13,309 nt of DNA, taken from contig JALNXR010000031.1 in assembly GCA_023230265.1 (NCBI GenBank), positions 1 to 13,309 of the forward strand, written 5' to 3'. Below, piece after piece: positions 7,218 to 13,309 of this stretch. The position numbers and the translations under genes are program-made. Origin of the DNA: Bacteroidales bacterium (GTDB lineage Bacteria; Bacteroidota; Bacteroidia; Bacteroidales; UBA932). Each line of letters starts with the position of its first letter. Positions within the stretch are counted from its first letter, which is position 1. The notes beneath the pieces were generated by a model. That model was not told the DNA's origin. It worked only from the letters and a program-made list of their open reading frames with translations, and searched no databases.

Positions 7218-7248
7218 CAAAGATATATAAATTTTATCATACCACAAA
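7218..7248 (-). promoter_or_regulatory. promoter for rpsA-rnz-S41 protease
   Basis: On the minus strand TTTG (7248-7245), a 19-base spacer and TATCTTTG (7225-7218) match the Bacteroidota -33/-7 consensus with no mismatch. Start near 7212 gives a leader of about 52 bases, very rich in A and T and containing the palindrome TTAATTAA, which S1 or a leader structure could use for autoregulation; that last point is inference. Confidence 0.75.
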
Positions 7249-7251
7249 AAA

Positions 7252-7282
7252 TTGAGAGATAGAGAGATCTGTGCTATATTTG
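7252..7282 (+). promoter_or_regulatory. promoter for the POT-family transporter
   Basis: TTG (7252-7254), a 20-base spacer and TATATTTG (7275-7282) match the Bacteroidota consensus. Start near 7288 leaves a leader of only about 10 bases before the ATG at 7298, with no Shine-Dalgarno sequence. Its -33 element is 3 bases from the -33 of the divergent rpsA promoter. Confidence 0.7.
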
Positions 7283-7297
7283 TGAAATTTTAAATCT

Positions 7298-8584
7298 ATG
7301 GAAACAAAAGTGCAAAAAAGCGGACTCGCTTCATTCTCAAAAAATTTCTGGACAGTAATATCTATGGAGTTTCTGGAGAGAGGGGCATATTACGGTGTAA
7401 TGTCAATCCTGTCAGTTTACCTGATACTCTCCCCTGACACCGGAGGACTGGGTTTCAGCAAGGAACAGGCAGGAGCTGTTCTTGGAATAATTACACCCAT
7501 GTTATATTTTCTTCCTATTATCTCCGGTGCTGTTGCTGACCGTTACGGATACCGCAAAGTTCTCTTTTTTGCATTTTTCTGCATGATTATCGGATACTCC
7601 TTTACAGGCATCTCCAAATCCTATATAGCAATCTTTTCGTCACTGATAATTATGGCATTGGGTGCAGGATTCTTCAAACCTGTCATATCAGGGACAATAG
7701 CAAGGAGCACTAATGAGAGCAACTCCTCTCTTGGTTTCGGAATTTTCTACTGGTCTATCAATCTTGGAGCTTTTCTCTTTCCTCTTATTCTTATTCCTTA
7801 TCTCAAAGCCATCTCTTACAGCTACATATTTTATATGGCCGGGATTATCGGACTTTTGCTCCTTTTGATCAATGTTTTCATTTACAGGGAGCCTGTCAGG
7901 GAGAAAAGCGGAAAAGATCTTTCTGTTGTCTTCAAGGAGATGATTATGGTACTTAAGGACTGGCGATTTATACTTATGATCTTCATCTACTCCTGCTTCT
8001 GGATTCTATACTTCCAAATGTTTGGAACAGTGCTTTGGTATGTAAGAGATTATGTTGATATGACACCTCTTAACCAGGCTGTCAATTCATTCCTCTCACT
8101 TTTTGTCAGCAACCCCTCCTGGAAATTTGATGTGGAACATGTCACCGTGATAAACGCAGGGGTAATCATTCTCCTTCAACTGTTTGTTTCCAGCATAGTA
8201 AAAAAATGGCCGGCCCTTCCGACTATGATCACCGGAATTGCATTCGGCACTGCGGGTATGGGTATTCTTTCACTTTCCACATCACCCTGGATATTCATTA
8301 CCGGTATAATAATATTCACTCTCGGAGAGATGACAACCCACCCGAAATTCTTATCCTACATAGGCCTTATTGCCCCGTCTGACAAGAAGGCTCTTTACCT
8401 TGGGTACTCATTCCTTTATGGAGTCATTGGCAGCAGCATAGGAGGATTTTTGGGTGCAAGGCTATATGTAAAATATGTTGATCGATTAGGAGATCCATCA
8501 ACACTGTGGATAATATTTACATTTATCGGGCTGTTCAGTATTCTGTCACTGATTCTTTACAACAGGTTCGTGGCAAAAAAGTGA
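7298..8584 (+). CDS. POT/PTR2-type proton-coupled peptide transporter (MFS)
   Basis: A polytopic inner-membrane protein of 428 residues, with about 12 hydrophobic segments by eye. It carries the marks of the proton-dependent oligopeptide transporter family. The first helix has E24-FLE27-R28-GA-YY31-32 (the ExxER..YYG motif linked to proton coupling), followed by ADRYGYRK (80-87) in the first MFS loop, GAGFFKPVISG (122-132), and FYWSINLG (150-157), the second PTR2 signature. By family it would import di- or tripeptides with protons, but substrate range varies in this family and is not readable here. It is shorter than the usual bacterial POT of about 460-520 residues with 14 helices, so the two extra central helices may be missing or reduced. 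It is a one-gene unit; its TGA touches the corA stop on the other strand. Confidence 0.85.
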   Translation: METKVQKSGLASFSKNFWTVISMEFLERGAYYGVMSILSVYLILSPDTGGLGFSKEQAGAVLGIITPMLYFLPIISGAVADRYGYRKVLFFAFFCMIIGYSFTGISKSYIAIFSSLIIMALGAGFFKPVISGTIARSTNESNSSLGFGIFYWSINLGAFLFPLILIPYLKAISYSYIFYMAGIIGLLLLLINVFIYREPVREKSGKDLSVVFKEMIMVLKDWRFILMIFIYSCFWILYFQMFGTVLWYVRDYVDMTPLNQAVNSFLSLFVSNPSWKFDVEHVTVINAGVIILLQLFVSSIVKKWPALPTMITGIAFGTAGMGILSLSTSPWIFITGIIIFTLGEMTTHPKFLSYIGLIAPSDKKALYLGYSFLYGVIGSSIGGFLGARLYVKYVDRLGDPSTLWIIFTFIGLFSILSLILYNRFVAKK

Positions 8585-9535
8585 TCAGTTGAGCATCTTC
8601 TTCCTCCTGAATATTACAGTCACTATAATTACCGCAGCTATCATTATAAGGGAGATAAGTGTAAAGTCAATTTTACCGCCTACTAGCGGCAGCTCAACAT
8701 TCATCCCGAATATACTTGCAATGAGTGTAGGGGGCAAAAAGAGCAGGGAAACAAAGGTGAAGATTTTCATTATTCTGTTCTGTTCCAGATTGATAAGACC
8801 CAGAACGGTGTTCTGCAGATACTCGAGCCTTTCGAAGCTGAAATTTGTATGATTGATTAGGGAGTTAATATCTTTAATCAGGATATTGAGTTTTGTAAAG
8901 ACATCTCTGGGGAACTTGTCACTTTTAAGAATACCTGAGATCATCCTCTGCTTGTCAACTACATTTTCCCTCACCAACATAGTGTTCTCCTGCAGCTGAT
9001 TGATATCCAGCAAAAGCTCCTCTCCCATTGTGCCGCCAAGGCTTACCTTTCTGCTGTATTGTGCTATCTCTTTGGACATAAGCTCTATCATGTCCGCATC
9101 CAGATCAACCCGGTTTTCCAGAATTCCCACTAAAATGTGATAACCAGTGGGCATACTTCTGTAATTGGCAATAAGCTTTCTCTGTATATCAGTGAAGCTT
9201 CTCAGTGGGACATGTCTGATAGTCACTATAATTCCTTCGCAAATAATAAAGGAGACAGCCTCCATAGAATAATTCTCCGGCCCGGGTATAAGGAAGTTTG
9301 TGTTGGCGAAAATTGTGGTTTCAGTCTCGGAATACCTGGACGAACTCTCTATCTCCTCTGCCTGTGCCCTGCTTTGGAGATTCGTATTAAGGAAGGTCTC
9401 AATGGCTCTCTTCTCCTCACCTGTGGGAGAGAAGAGATCAATCCACAACACATCATCATATCCAAGCACCTCCAGTGCTCCGATATCGCCGGTTGTTAAT
9501 GTCTGTCCTTTCTGTTTGTAGATTATTTCAAGCAT
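8585..9535 (-). CDS. corA: CorA-family magnesium/cobalt transporter
   Basis: A 316-residue metal ion transporter of the inner membrane that should form a pentameric channel admitting Mg2+ (and often Co2+ or Ni2+). A cytoplasmic alpha/beta domain (about 1-150) is followed by a long helical stalk (about 150-255), then helix TM1 (about 258-278) ending in the signature GMN (277-279), a short loop with ELPLVGG, TM2 (about 291-310) and a basic tail RRKK. This is the full CorA layout and length. The gene is last in the minus-strand run, 51 bases after mqnA; the gap contains the nested hairpin at 9550-9599, and I see no convincing promoter. The stop touches the stop of the convergent POT gene, leaving no room for a separate terminator. 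Confidence 0.94.
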   Translation of the reverse strand: MLEIIYKQKGQTLTTGDIGALEVLGYDDVLWIDLFSPTGEEKRAIETFLNTNLQSRAQAEEIESSSRYSETETTIFANTNFLIPGPENYSMEAVSFIICEGIIVTIRHVPLRSFTDIQRKLIANYRSMPTGYHILVGILENRVDLDADMIELMSKEIAQYSRKVSLGGTMGEELLLDINQLQENTMLVRENVVDKQRMISGILKSDKFPRDVFTKLNILIKDINSLINHTNFSFERLEYLQNTVLGLINLEQNRIMKIFTFVSLLFLPPTLIASIFGMNVELPLVGGKIDFTLISLIMIAAVIIVTVIFRRKKMLN

Positions 9536-9549
9536 ATCGTTTCCATTTA

Positions 9550-9599
9550 ATGGTTTTTACTCAATCCCGTACCTTACGGCTGGCAATCAGTAAAACCAT
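9550..9599 (-). other. nested RNA hairpin at the mqnA stop, upstream of corA
   Basis: On the minus-strand RNA, AUGGUUUUACU (9599-9589) pairs with AGUAAAAACCAU (9561-9550): 11 base pairs with one bulged A. Inside lies a second stem CCGUA/UACGG (9579-9575 with 9571-9567) with a 3-base loop. The 5' outer arm is the last codons and stop of mqnA, and the 3' arm ends 14 bases before the corA start. No U-run follows, so a standard intrinsic terminator is unlikely. An mRNA end-protecting, processing or corA-controlling element is possible. The pairing is seen; the role is inferred. Confidence 0.5.
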
Positions 9600-10351
9600 C
9601 GGACTTTGGACATATGCTCGGCCATTGCAAGTCTCCAGAATTCGTTGAGACCTGCTTTCTTGTTTCCGTTGAGGTTATAGGAGACATTTTCGTTAAGATA
9701 TTTTATAATATAACCTCTCTCAAAACCATTGGGATAACTCTCTGCTGCCTTCTCAATGTTCAGGACTCCATAGGCGAGTGCATCGCAGAATCCGGAAACA
9801 AAATCCCTGTCAAGTTTCTTGTTTGCTGTCCAACAAGCAAACACAAAAGGAAGAGAAGTGTATTCAACCCATTCCAGCGCCAGGTCGTAAACATATTTAA
9901 AATTGGATGATAATTTAAGCGCCTTGTCCCCGATAAGCAGAAAGGAGCCGGTGGGATCGATGGGCATTTGTGAGAGATCTTCCTTAACAAATTCAGGTGA
10001 TATCTTCCAGTATTTTGAGGCTAGTATCTTTACAAGAAGTACTGATGTTTCTGATTCTGAATCCAATACAATCTTCTTAATATCTTGCAGAGGTGTGCCG
10101 CTGCAAAGCAGAACAGAAGCAACTCTCGATTCGGCACCTATACACCAATCCGGTAGTATTAAATTATTCTCTACAAAGGGAATTTTGGCAACGGGAATTA
10201 TTCCGATATCTGCACTCCCATCCATCAATCTCCTTGCGGATTCGGCAGGTGTATTGAACTGTAAAGCTATATCTCTCCTGATCGGATGATTCTCAAGCCC
10301 ATACACAAACGGTATAGTATTCAGGTAAGATATGGCAGATACAGTGATCAC
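9587..10351 (-). CDS. mqnA: chorismate dehydratase, futalosine menaquinone pathway
   Basis: MqnA converts chorismate to 3-enolpyruvylbenzoate, the first step of the futalosine route to menaquinone. The 254-residue product has the family opening ISYLNTIPFVYGLE and the stretches DGSADIGIIPVAKIP (44-58) and ESRVASVLL, followed by LDSESETSVLL. This is the periplasmic-binding-protein-like fold shared by MqnA and MqnD; SYLNTxP with YGLE favours MqnA over MqnD, which begins quite differently. The start is GTG at 10351: the frame is closed by a stop only three codons upstream, and any later start would delete the conserved SYLN region. The gene has its own promoter on the mntP stop codon. The other mqn genes are not in the window. 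Confidence 0.88.
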   Translation of the reverse strand: MITVSAISYLNTIPFVYGLENHPIRRDIALQFNTPAESARRLMDGSADIGIIPVAKIPFVENNLILPDWCIGAESRVASVLLCSGTPLQDIKKIVLDSESETSVLLVKILASKYWKISPEFVKEDLSQMPIDPTGSFLLIGDKALKLSSNFKYVYDLALEWVEYTSLPFVFACWTANKKLDRDFVSGFCDALAYGVLNIEKAAESYPNGFERGYIIKYLNENVSYNLNGNKKAGLNEFWRLAMAEHMSKVRWFY

Positions 10352-10380
10352 ATTGGATTATTTAATTGAATAAAGACCCG

Positions 10381-10412
10381 GCAAAGTTAAGATAAATATT
10401 CCAAATGCTCAA
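10381..10412 (-). promoter_or_regulatory. promoter for mqnA, overlapping the mntP stop codon
   Basis: On the minus strand TTG (10412-10410), 20 bases, then TAACTTTGC (10389-10381), an exact TAnnTTTGC. The TAA of this -7 element is the stop codon of mntP. Start near 10376 gives a leader of about 25 bases to the GTG at 10351. It would let mqnA and corA be made independently of the upstream genes. Confidence 0.6.
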
Positions 10413-10965
10413 TCAATATTTTTACTCCGATTGCAATTAGTATTATCCCTCCGGCTGCCTCCGCCCTTTTACCGAGCCCCGGAAGTATCTTTCTGCCCCA
10501 TTTTATTCCGGCTGCAGATGAAAGCGCAGTAAAAATGAAAGTGATCAGTAATAAAAGTACAAATCTGATATCCGGAATCTGTAACATTGCAACCGAAACT
10601 CCAACTACAGCGGCATCTATGCTTGTAGCCACTGCCACTGTGAGCAATACAGATACTCTTCTGAAGTCGGTGCACCCTTTTTTCTCATCAGAAGAGAACG
10701 ATTCCACAATCATCTTTATCCCGATATATGACAGCATGGCAAATGCAATCCAATGATCTACACTCTGCAACATGCCGTGGACAGAGATGCCTGCGATCCA
10801 TCCGGCAAATGCAAAACCTGCCTGAATCAAGGCAAATACAGTTATAATTCTTAAAAAAACCAGCCTTGGAATATCCGGCATGCATATCCCGGATGAAAGT
10901 GATACTGCAAAAGTATCAAAACAGAGGCCTGCTGCAAGTAAAATTATCTCAGTAAGGGATATCAT
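10387..10965 (-). CDS. mntP: manganese efflux pump MntP
   Basis: A small inner-membrane protein (192 residues, about six helices) of the MntP (YebN) family, which exports Mn2+ to prevent toxicity. The two-fold repeat is visible: GLCFDTFAVSLSSG (13-26) and ATSIDAAVVGVSVA (113-126) carry the paired acidic residues Asp17 and Asp117, matching the Asp16 and Asp118 positions of the E. coli protein. IGIKMIVES (81-89) and the closing GGIILIAIGVKILIEH are also typical. It overlaps the upstream symporter gene by 4 bases (ATGA), so the two are translated together. There is no room for the yybP-ykoY manganese riboswitch that controls many mntP genes, so any Mn2+ control must act on the upstream promoter or elsewhere. 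Confidence 0.93.
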   Translation of the reverse strand: MISLTEIILLAAGLCFDTFAVSLSSGICMPDIPRLVFLRIITVFALIQAGFAFAGWIAGISVHGMLQSVDHWIAFAMLSYIGIKMIVESFSSDEKKGCTDFRRVSVLLTVAVATSIDAAVVGVSVAMLQIPDIRFVLLLLITFIFTALSSAAGIKWGRKILPGLGKRAEAAGGIILIAIGVKILIEHLEYLS

Positions 10966-12461
10966 TTTTCAGATCTTCTTTCTCTTAGCAGATACATTCC
11001 TAAAAATGTAAACATACCGTTCATTATCAATATAGTAAAACCGAAACCAAAACCCAGCAGCTCCTTTCCGGCTATATCCAGAAAATAGCATAGCAGAGGA
11101 GAACCCAAAGCAACATAAGGCATAAAACGGTCTTTAACCTGATATTTTGTAAGTAGTCCAAAAAAGAAAAAACCCAGCAACGGACCGTAAGTGTAAGAGG
11201 CAAGCAGGTAGACCAGGTCAATTACGGTTTGTTTGTTGATTACATGGAGAACCAGAATTATCAGGAAAAAGAGCAGGGCAAAAGAGGCGTGAGCTCTCTC
11301 CCTGATCCTTTTTTTGCGCTCTTCCGGGAGATCCTCTCTCTTGTTGAACCCAACGAAATCGATACAGAATGATGTGGTAAGGGAGGTTAACGCTCCTCCG
11401 GCACTTGGATATGAGGCAGAAATCAGACCAATTATAAAGAACAGGCCCACCCCCAGCCCCAGGTATTGGCTGGCTATTACGGGAAAGAGTTTGTCTGTCT
11501 GAGCTTTTGTAAAGACACCGGCAGCATCGGCCAGTCCTATCTGCTCCATTCCCCCCAGTTTTGCACTCACAAAAACAGCCAGCAGAGCCCCCATAAAGAG
11601 GAAAAAGTAGTTCACGAGAACTATTGTAAGACTGGTTGTGTATATATTCTTCTTTGCCTCTTTTACACTCCTGCAGGTCAGATTCTTCTGCATCATCTCC
11701 TGATCCAGTCCCGTCATCACGATTGTAATAAATATTCCGCTGATAAACTGTTTTATTGAGTTTGTCCCGCTGCTCCATCTCCAGTCAAACCAGTTTGAAT
11801 AGTCGCTTGAGCCTATCCCCGAAACAAGTTCTTTTAAGTTCCAGTCCATCTCCTTTGCAACCATAAAGATAGTCAGAAACACTGCCAGAAGCATAAATGT
11901 GGTCTGCAGCACATCTGTCCAGATTATTGTCTTTACTCCGCCTCTGTATGTATAGAGAAATATCATAAGCATAAAGATGAAAGCTACAACCCAGAAGGGT
12001 ACTGAGCCTTGTGGCAGAAATGTATGCAGAACCAATACCACAACAAATATTCTTACGGCCACTCCGAGAATTCTGGAAACCATAAAGACAGAGGCTCCTG
12101 TTTTGTATGTATAGTGGCCGAATCTCTTCTCCAGATAGGTGTATATTGATGTAAGATTCATCCGGTAATATAGAGGGATAAGCACATTTGCAACCACTGC
12201 ATAACCGACTACAAAACCTAGAACCAATGGCATATAGTAAAAATTCTGGTTAAGGACATTACCCGGAACTGAGATAAATGTAACTCCTGAAATAGAGGTT
12301 CCAACCATTCCGTATGCTACAATAAACCAGGGTGTTTTTTTATTTCCCCTGAAAAATGAACCCGGGTCCGCTTTTCTGGAGGTCAGCCATGATACCAGAA
12401 ACAAAAGTATCGTATAGATTGTAAAGGTTGCCAGCAGCCAGGATACGGGGAATTGATGCAT
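10962..12461 (-). CDS. sodium:solute symporter, SSS family
   Basis: An inner-membrane protein of 499 residues with about 13 hydrophobic segments, predicted to bring a solute in with Na+. Family marks: GTSISGVTFISVPG (54-67) in the first unwound helix that holds the Na+ site, RGGVKTIIWTDVLQ (173-186), the classical SSS signature region, and GLDQEMMQKNLTCRS (251-265). LTSIYTYLEKRFG (103-115) is another typical stretch. The solute cannot be named: members carry sugars, proline, pantothenate, iodide and others, and the adjacent mntP gives no direct clue. It starts 7 bases after recR and overlaps mntP by 4 bases, so it sits inside an operon and not as a stand-alone uptake gene. Confidence 0.9.
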   Translation of the reverse strand: MHQFPVSWLLATFTIYTILLFLVSWLTSRKADPGSFFRGNKKTPWFIVAYGMVGTSISGVTFISVPGNVLNQNFYYMPLVLGFVVGYAVVANVLIPLYYRMNLTSIYTYLEKRFGHYTYKTGASVFMVSRILGVAVRIFVVVLVLHTFLPQGSVPFWVVAFIFMLMIFLYTYRGGVKTIIWTDVLQTTFMLLAVFLTIFMVAKEMDWNLKELVSGIGSSDYSNWFDWRWSSGTNSIKQFISGIFITIVMTGLDQEMMQKNLTCRSVKEAKKNIYTTSLTIVLVNYFFLFMGALLAVFVSAKLGGMEQIGLADAAGVFTKAQTDKLFPVIASQYLGLGVGLFFIIGLISASYPSAGGALTSLTTSFCIDFVGFNKREDLPEERKKRIRERAHASFALLFFLIILVLHVINKQTVIDLVYLLASYTYGPLLGFFFFGLLTKYQVKDRFMPYVALGSPLLCYFLDIAGKELLGFGFGFTILIMNGMFTFLGMYLLRERRSEK

Positions 12462-12468
12462 ATTGAAT

Positions 12469-13095
12469 TTATTTGTTGTTTACCGGATCAAAGGGCTGGC
12501 GGTTTTGAATGGATCTTCCAAGAGTTACCTCATCGGTATATTCCAGTTCATCCCCGAATCCTATACCCCTTGCTATTGTACTTATGTGCACTCCGGTTCC
12601 CTGCAATATCCTGTAGAGGTAGTAGGCTGTGGTTTCACCTTCCATTGTGGTGCTTAAAGCCATGAACACCTCTGTCACATCCTCCTTCTGCACTCTCTCC
12701 CTGAGTTTTGAAATTGAGAGATCAGACGGGCCGACTCCATCCATCGGGGAGATAATCCCGCCGAGCACATGATATAAGCCGTTGTACTGCATTGTATTCT
12801 CAATAGAGATGACATCCCTGACACTCTCCACTACACATATGCATCCCCGGTCTCTTCCGGAATCGTTGCAAATTTTACATACCTCAGTATCAGAGATCAT
12901 ATTGCACTCCCTGCAGTAGAGTGACTCTCTCCGTAGTCTGAGAATAGAATTTCCCAATCTTTCAACATTCTCCTGAGGCTGCCTAAGCAGATGCAATGCA
13001 AAACGCAAAGCACTTCTCGATCCGACACCCGGAAGGGAAGATAGTTCTTCCACTGTATTTTTCAGCAGCTGAGACGGCCAGCGATCCCTGTACAT
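12469..13095 (-). CDS. recR: recombination mediator RecR
   Basis: RecR works with RecO (and RecF) to load RecA on single-stranded DNA at gaps. The 208-residue product, close to the usual 200, shows the full domain order. A helix-hairpin-helix lies at about 14-40 (LSSLPGVGSRSALRFALHLL). A four-cysteine zinc finger follows, with Cys61, Cys64, Cys73 and Cys76 (YCRECN, VCKICN). The Toprim domain begins at CVVES (87-91) and continues through GGIISPMDGVGP. The C-terminus carries YTDEVTLGRSIQNRQPF, the conserved Walker-B-like end. The start ATG lies 5 bases after the murQ stop, and the symporter gene begins 7 bases after the recR stop, so recR is in the middle of an operon. Confidence 0.97.
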   Translation of the reverse strand: MYRDRWPSQLLKNTVEELSSLPGVGSRSALRFALHLLRQPQENVERLGNSILRLRRESLYCRECNMISDTEVCKICNDSGRDRGCICVVESVRDVISIENTMQYNGLYHVLGGIISPMDGVGPSDLSISKLRERVQKEDVTEVFMALSTTMEGETTAYYLYRILQGTGVHISTIARGIGFGDELEYTDEVTLGRSIQNRQPFDPVNNK

Positions 13096-13100
13096 ATTAA

Positions 13101-13309
13101 TTAATCAGTCTTTTTTTTTAAATAGTAATCCACTGCATTTCTTACAGATCTGTGCTTTAAAAGAAGCTCTTTGGCATACCGGACATCCTCAATGGATGTC
13201 TCTTCCATTATCATCTTTGTTCCCCTGTCAATAAGCTTATTGTTTGTTAGTTGCATATCCACCATTTTATTCCCTTTCACGTGGCCCAGCCTGATCATTG
13301 TGGCTGTGG
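13101..13309 (-). CDS. murQ: C-terminal end of N-acetylmuramic acid 6-phosphate etherase (partial)
   Basis: The frame enters from the right edge with no stop and runs 69 codons to TAA. The sequence MIRLGHVKGNKMVDMQLTNN followed by KLIDRG.KMIMEET resembles the end of MurQ, where related proteins read roughly G-VYGNLMVDV.ATN.KL..R...I. The final helical part (about 40 residues) fits the C-terminal helical domain after the SIS domain. MurQ removes D-lactate from MurNAc-6-phosphate to give GlcNAc-6-phosphate during cell-wall recycling. The catalytic SIS part is outside the window, so identity rests on the tail alone. The codons near the end include a run of nine A on the coding strand (13119-13111). 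It is 5 bases upstream of recR. Confidence 0.75.
   Translation of the reverse strand, partial: TATMIRLGHVKGNKMVDMQLTNNKLIDRGTKMIMEETSIEDVRYAKELLLKHRSVRNAVDYYLKKKTD

Noticed and set aside
9550..9599. Standard Rho-independent terminator after mqnA
   Set aside because: The stem is there but no U-run follows on either strand; it is reported as a hairpin of unknown role.
10352..10400. ATG at 10353 as the mqnA start
   Set aside because: It is out of frame with the conserved MqnA sequence; the in-frame start is the GTG at 10351.
10966..11010. yybP-ykoY manganese riboswitch before mntP
   Set aside because: The mntP start overlaps the symporter gene by 4 bases, so there is no noncoding leader, and the coding end shows no match to the riboswitch core that I can see.
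11218..11778. Minus-strand open frame of 186 residues inside the sodium symporter gene
   Set aside because: It is in another frame of a gene whose own frame has the full SSS motif set; the alternative translation is low in hydrophobic order and unlike any family.
1..13309. Mobile element, phage, CRISPR, toxin-antitoxin or defence system
   Set aside because: Every stretch is filled by recognisable housekeeping genes with small gaps; no transposase, integrase, terminal repeats, spaced direct repeats or nuclease-regulator pairs were found.

Overview
The window is an ordinary chromosomal housekeeping stretch from a member of the Bacteroidota, most likely Bacteroidales-like. Three things point there. 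Several gene starts are preceded by the Bacteroidota sigma-factor promoter (TTTG or TTG at -33, TAnnTTTG at -7) and almost no start has a Shine-Dalgarno sequence. The predicted proteins have the look of this phylum, for example a two-LysM GH73 glucosaminidase and a ribosomal protein S1 with a long acidic N-terminus. A futalosine-pathway menaquinone gene (mqnA) fits an anaerobic or microaerophilic member that does not use the classical Men pathway; this last point is inference. I see no mobile element, phage, CRISPR array, tRNA, rRNA or defence island.

Layout, left to right. (1) Minus strand: cytidine deaminase (cdd), then the small bacterial SRP RNA (ffs), which ends in a U-run; the first codons of a possible further gene lie at the left edge. 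(2) Plus strand: a two-gene unit for peptidoglycan cutting, a secreted GH73 glucosaminidase with LysM domains overlapping mltG by ATGA. It diverges from cdd across a perfectly palindromic pair of -7 elements. (3) Minus strand: rpsA (ribosomal protein S1), rnz (RNase Z, start codon touching the rpsA stop) and a periplasmic S41 protease whose 3' end overlaps the end of mltG on the opposite strand. (4) Plus strand: a single POT/PTR2-type transporter, diverging from rpsA and meeting corA stop codon to stop codon. (5) Minus strand: a tightly packed run murQ (5' end cut off by the window) - recR - SSS-family sodium symporter - mntP - mqnA - corA. mqnA has its own promoter built on the mntP stop codon, and corA follows a nested hairpin at the mqnA stop.

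Functional themes. Cell-wall turnover is represented three times (GH73 glucosaminidase, MltG, MurQ), and MltG and MurQ sit at opposite ends of the anhydro-muropeptide recycling route. RNA and translation functions cluster in ffs, rpsA and rnz. Divalent metal handling appears as MntP (Mn2+ export) and CorA (Mg2+ entry). No gap exceeds about 140 bases. I did not find an undescribed multi-gene system; the most interesting signals are small-scale, namely promoter architecture, gene junctions and one RNA hairpin.
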